Assembly (NCBI GenBank): GCA_965216225.1
Contig: CBDCFF010000017.1
Location: 1 to 58,327 of the forward strand
Direction of reading: 5' to 3'
DNA length: 58,327 nt
Source of the DNA: 3107 sp965216225
GTDB lineage: Bacteria; Pseudomonadota; Alphaproteobacteria; Rhodobacterales; Rhodobacteraceae
The translations under genes were made by a program, and so were the position numbers. The notes under the pieces are model-generated. The model was not told the origin of the DNA, did not search any database, and saw only the letters and a list, made by a program, of their open reading frames with translations. This document shows, piece after piece, positions 56,712 through 58,327 of this stretch. The first letter of the stretch is position 1. Each line of letters begins with the position of its first letter.

Positions 56712-57755
56712 GAGCGGTTCATCATTTGTTTGAATCTCGGGTTCCGTTTTTCGTTGAATTGTGATTCAAACTGCGTGCCGGGACTGGAGGCCGGCATGCA
56801 TGGTAAAACCCTATTCGAATGATCTTCGGGAGCGTGCAGTAGCAGCTGTTGTTTCCGGCGAGACGGCACGTGTTGTGGCTGCCCGTTTCTCGGTGGCTGT
56901 TTCTTCGGTGATCAAGTGGCGCCAGCGATATCGCGAGACTGGCAGCGTGGCGCCTGGCAAGATGGGTGGCCACCGCAGGATTATCCTTGAACCCCACCGT
57001 GATTTTATCCTGGAGCAGATCAACCGCACGCCGCACCTGACGCTGCATGGTCTGAAAGACATGCTGGCGAAGCGGGGCGTCAAGGTGTCCCACAATGCGG
57101 TCTGGCACTTCATGCGCCGCGAGGGGCCGAGCTTCAAAAAAAACACTGCTCGCCCTTGAGCGGGCCCGAGCCGATGTGGCCCGCCGGCGAAAGCGCTGGA
57201 AGGGGGTCATGCGTCAACTCGATCCGCGCAAGCTGGTCTTCATTGATGAAACCTGGATCAAGACCAACATGGCTCCGCTGCGCGGCTGGGGACCAAAAGG
57301 CAAACGCCTGCACGGCTTTGCGCCCCATGGCCACTGGAACACCATGACGTTCATTGCTGCCTTGCGCTGCGATCAATTGACGGCGCCCTGTGTCTTTGAC
57401 GGCCCGATCAACGGGCAGTCCTTCCGTGCCTATATCGATCAACTGCTTGTCCCTGCACTGAAGCCCGGCGATATCGTCATCATGGACAACCTCGGCTGCC
57501 ATAAATCGAAAGCCGTGCGCGATGCCATCAAGGCGGCAGGCGCGCGGGTGTGGTTCCTGCCACCATACTCGCCAGACCTGAACCCGATCGAGCAGACATT
57601 CGCCAAGATCAAACACTGGATGCGGATGGCTCGGAAACGAACCAGTGAAGAGGCCTGGCGATACGTTGGACGCCTCGTCGGATCAATCACACAACAGGAA
57701 TGCCAAAACTACCTCGAAAACACAGGCTATGCTTCAGTCAAAATGTGAAGGACTC
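56712..57755 (+). mobile_element. IS630 copy 4
   Basis: A 1044-bp copy with TA on both sides (56710-56711 and 57756-57757), part of the duplicated block. The left end lacks one A (CTCGGGTTCC). Confidence 0.93.
56800..57748 (+). CDS. IS630 transposase, copy 4 (needs frameshift)
   Basis: ORF A 56800-57159 (one change, GLSF to GPSF) and ORF B to 57748. ORF A ends just after the A8 run (about 57136-57143); reading seven A, or a +1 slip, would join SFKKTLLALERARADV in one protein of about 315 residues. The DDE segments are intact. Confidence 0.83.
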
Positions 57756-57756
57756 T

Positions 57757-57914
57757 AACATCATCAGCTTGAATGCCATGGCCAACCCGGTCTTGCGGCT
57801 CAGGCAGCCTTTGGTTTTGCCGGTGCGGTGGCGGACGGTGGCGAAGGTGCTCTCGATCGGGTTCGTGGTTCGGATGTGCTTCCAGTGCTCAGCAGGGAAG
57901 CCGTAGAAGGAGAG
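57757..57914 (-). pseudogene. IS256 transposase fragment in the duplicated block
   Basis: Same sequence as 52422-52579, encoding SFYGFPAEHWKHIRTTNPIE and on to LAMAFKLM on the minus strand. Its C-terminal tail is at 56605-56710, beyond IS630 copy 4. Confidence 0.85.
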
Positions 57915-58327
57915 TATCCGTTTTGGTCAACAGGTTTTCGGGGCCCATTTCCGGTCGGATTTGACGAGTGTGTTGGCGAGTTCGATCAGTTTTCGCATCA
58001 GCGCGACAAGCGCGACCTTGGCTGGTTTCCCGGCGGCGCGCAGAGCGTCGTATTTCTTCTTCAGATCCGGATTGAAGCGCGCCGCAACGAGCGCCGGCAT
58101 GTACAATGCCTGCCGCAGCGGCTTTCGACCGCCCTTGATGAATGACTGGCCAACCCGGGTTCCGGATGATCGTGTGAACGGAGCAAGGCCAGCCAGGCTT
58201 GCCACCTGTTTGCGTTCGAGTTGGCCGATCCCGGGCATGAAGGCGAGGATGGCCGAGGCCGTCACCATGCCTGTGCCGGGAATGGAGCGGACGATTTCCA
58301 GCTTGCGGGTTTCTTCCTGGTCCTCAG
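57915..58327 (-). mobile_element. IS110 copy 1, second instance, cut by the window end
   Basis: Corresponds to 52580-52992. The transposase C-terminal 133 residues are encoded at 57927-58327 (SIPGTGMVTASAILAFMPGI and on); the N-terminal part and the bridge RNA region lie outside the window. Confidence 0.9.

Larger units (their letters stand above)
56574..58327. repeat. Direct repeat of 51237-52992
   Basis: The last 1754 bp repeat the left part of the nest: IS256 end and transposase tail, IS630 at the same TA, the IS256 segment and the start of IS110 copy 1 at the same site. I see four differences: one substitution in the IS256 tail (51271/56608), a missing A near the IS630 left end, A8 instead of A9, and a CTG to CCG change in ORF A. 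The repeat begins exactly at the IS256 terminus and runs off the window. Confidence 0.93.

Overview
The window reads as a high-GC alphaproteobacterial chromosome segment, most likely from the Rhodobacteraceae/Paracoccaceae. The grounds are the gene order (tkt-gap, purL-bolA-grxD, leuS-lptE-holA, yajC-secDF followed by ccmABCDG), the Rhodobacter-type porin, and a short intergenic repeat typical of this group. I saw no rRNA, tRNA or CRISPR array. No similarity search was run; product names come from motifs, length and neighbourhood.

Positions 1-37476 are mostly housekeeping. A frameshifted FAD oxidoreductase is followed by the biotin transporter bioY, which converges on a coupled thiolase/AMP-ligase pair with altered thiolase catalytic residues. 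Then come mmsA, a CBS protein, coaD and a MOSC protein. A minus-strand carbon block (tkt, a glycosyltransferase, gap2, a 47-residue membrane peptide, gap1) precedes zapA and its partner. The purL-bolA-grxD group, a LysR regulator, a small AT-richer gene pair and a porin follow. After that come a lipoprotein-leuS-lptE-holA run, then yajC-secD-secF leading through a TauE/SafE permease and a Mth938 protein into the cytochrome c maturation genes ccmABCDG. The gab locus has an internally deleted gabT before an intact gabD. An MscS channel and a permease end the conserved part; the permease stop codon is completed by the first base of an IS630 copy.

Positions 37476-58327 are about 21 kb of nested insertion sequences. 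An IS481 gene is split by a 9.9-kb unit (38731-48604) with two inverted IS66 ends and a perfect 8-bp target duplication. That unit contains an IS66 with a pRiA4b-type passenger gene, a complete IS21 lying between two 226-bp direct repeats, an IS630 broken by another IS66 (with its own clean 8-bp duplication), and IS66 remnants. An IS256 copy, a decayed IS66 tnpC carrying a 10-bp minisatellite and an IS21 end follow. Next is a second IS256-family element (51237-55979) split by one IS630 and two IS110 elements. A ParA C-terminal fragment and a ribbon-helix-helix-like gene suggest plasmid DNA. The last 1.75 kb repeats the left part of the IS256/IS630/IS110 nest almost exactly.

The most interesting signal is in the two IS110 elements. 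Each has about 200 nt of strongly structured non-coding DNA upstream of its transposase, as expected for bridge RNAs. In the plus-strand copy, the loop of one stem holds a 7-mer identical to the left target flank and a 7-mer complementary to the right target flank, so the guide and the site it selected can be read from the same window. Short tandem duplications recur throughout the window (coaD, lptE, leuS, mscS, downstream of zapA and gabD, and a decayed tnpC).
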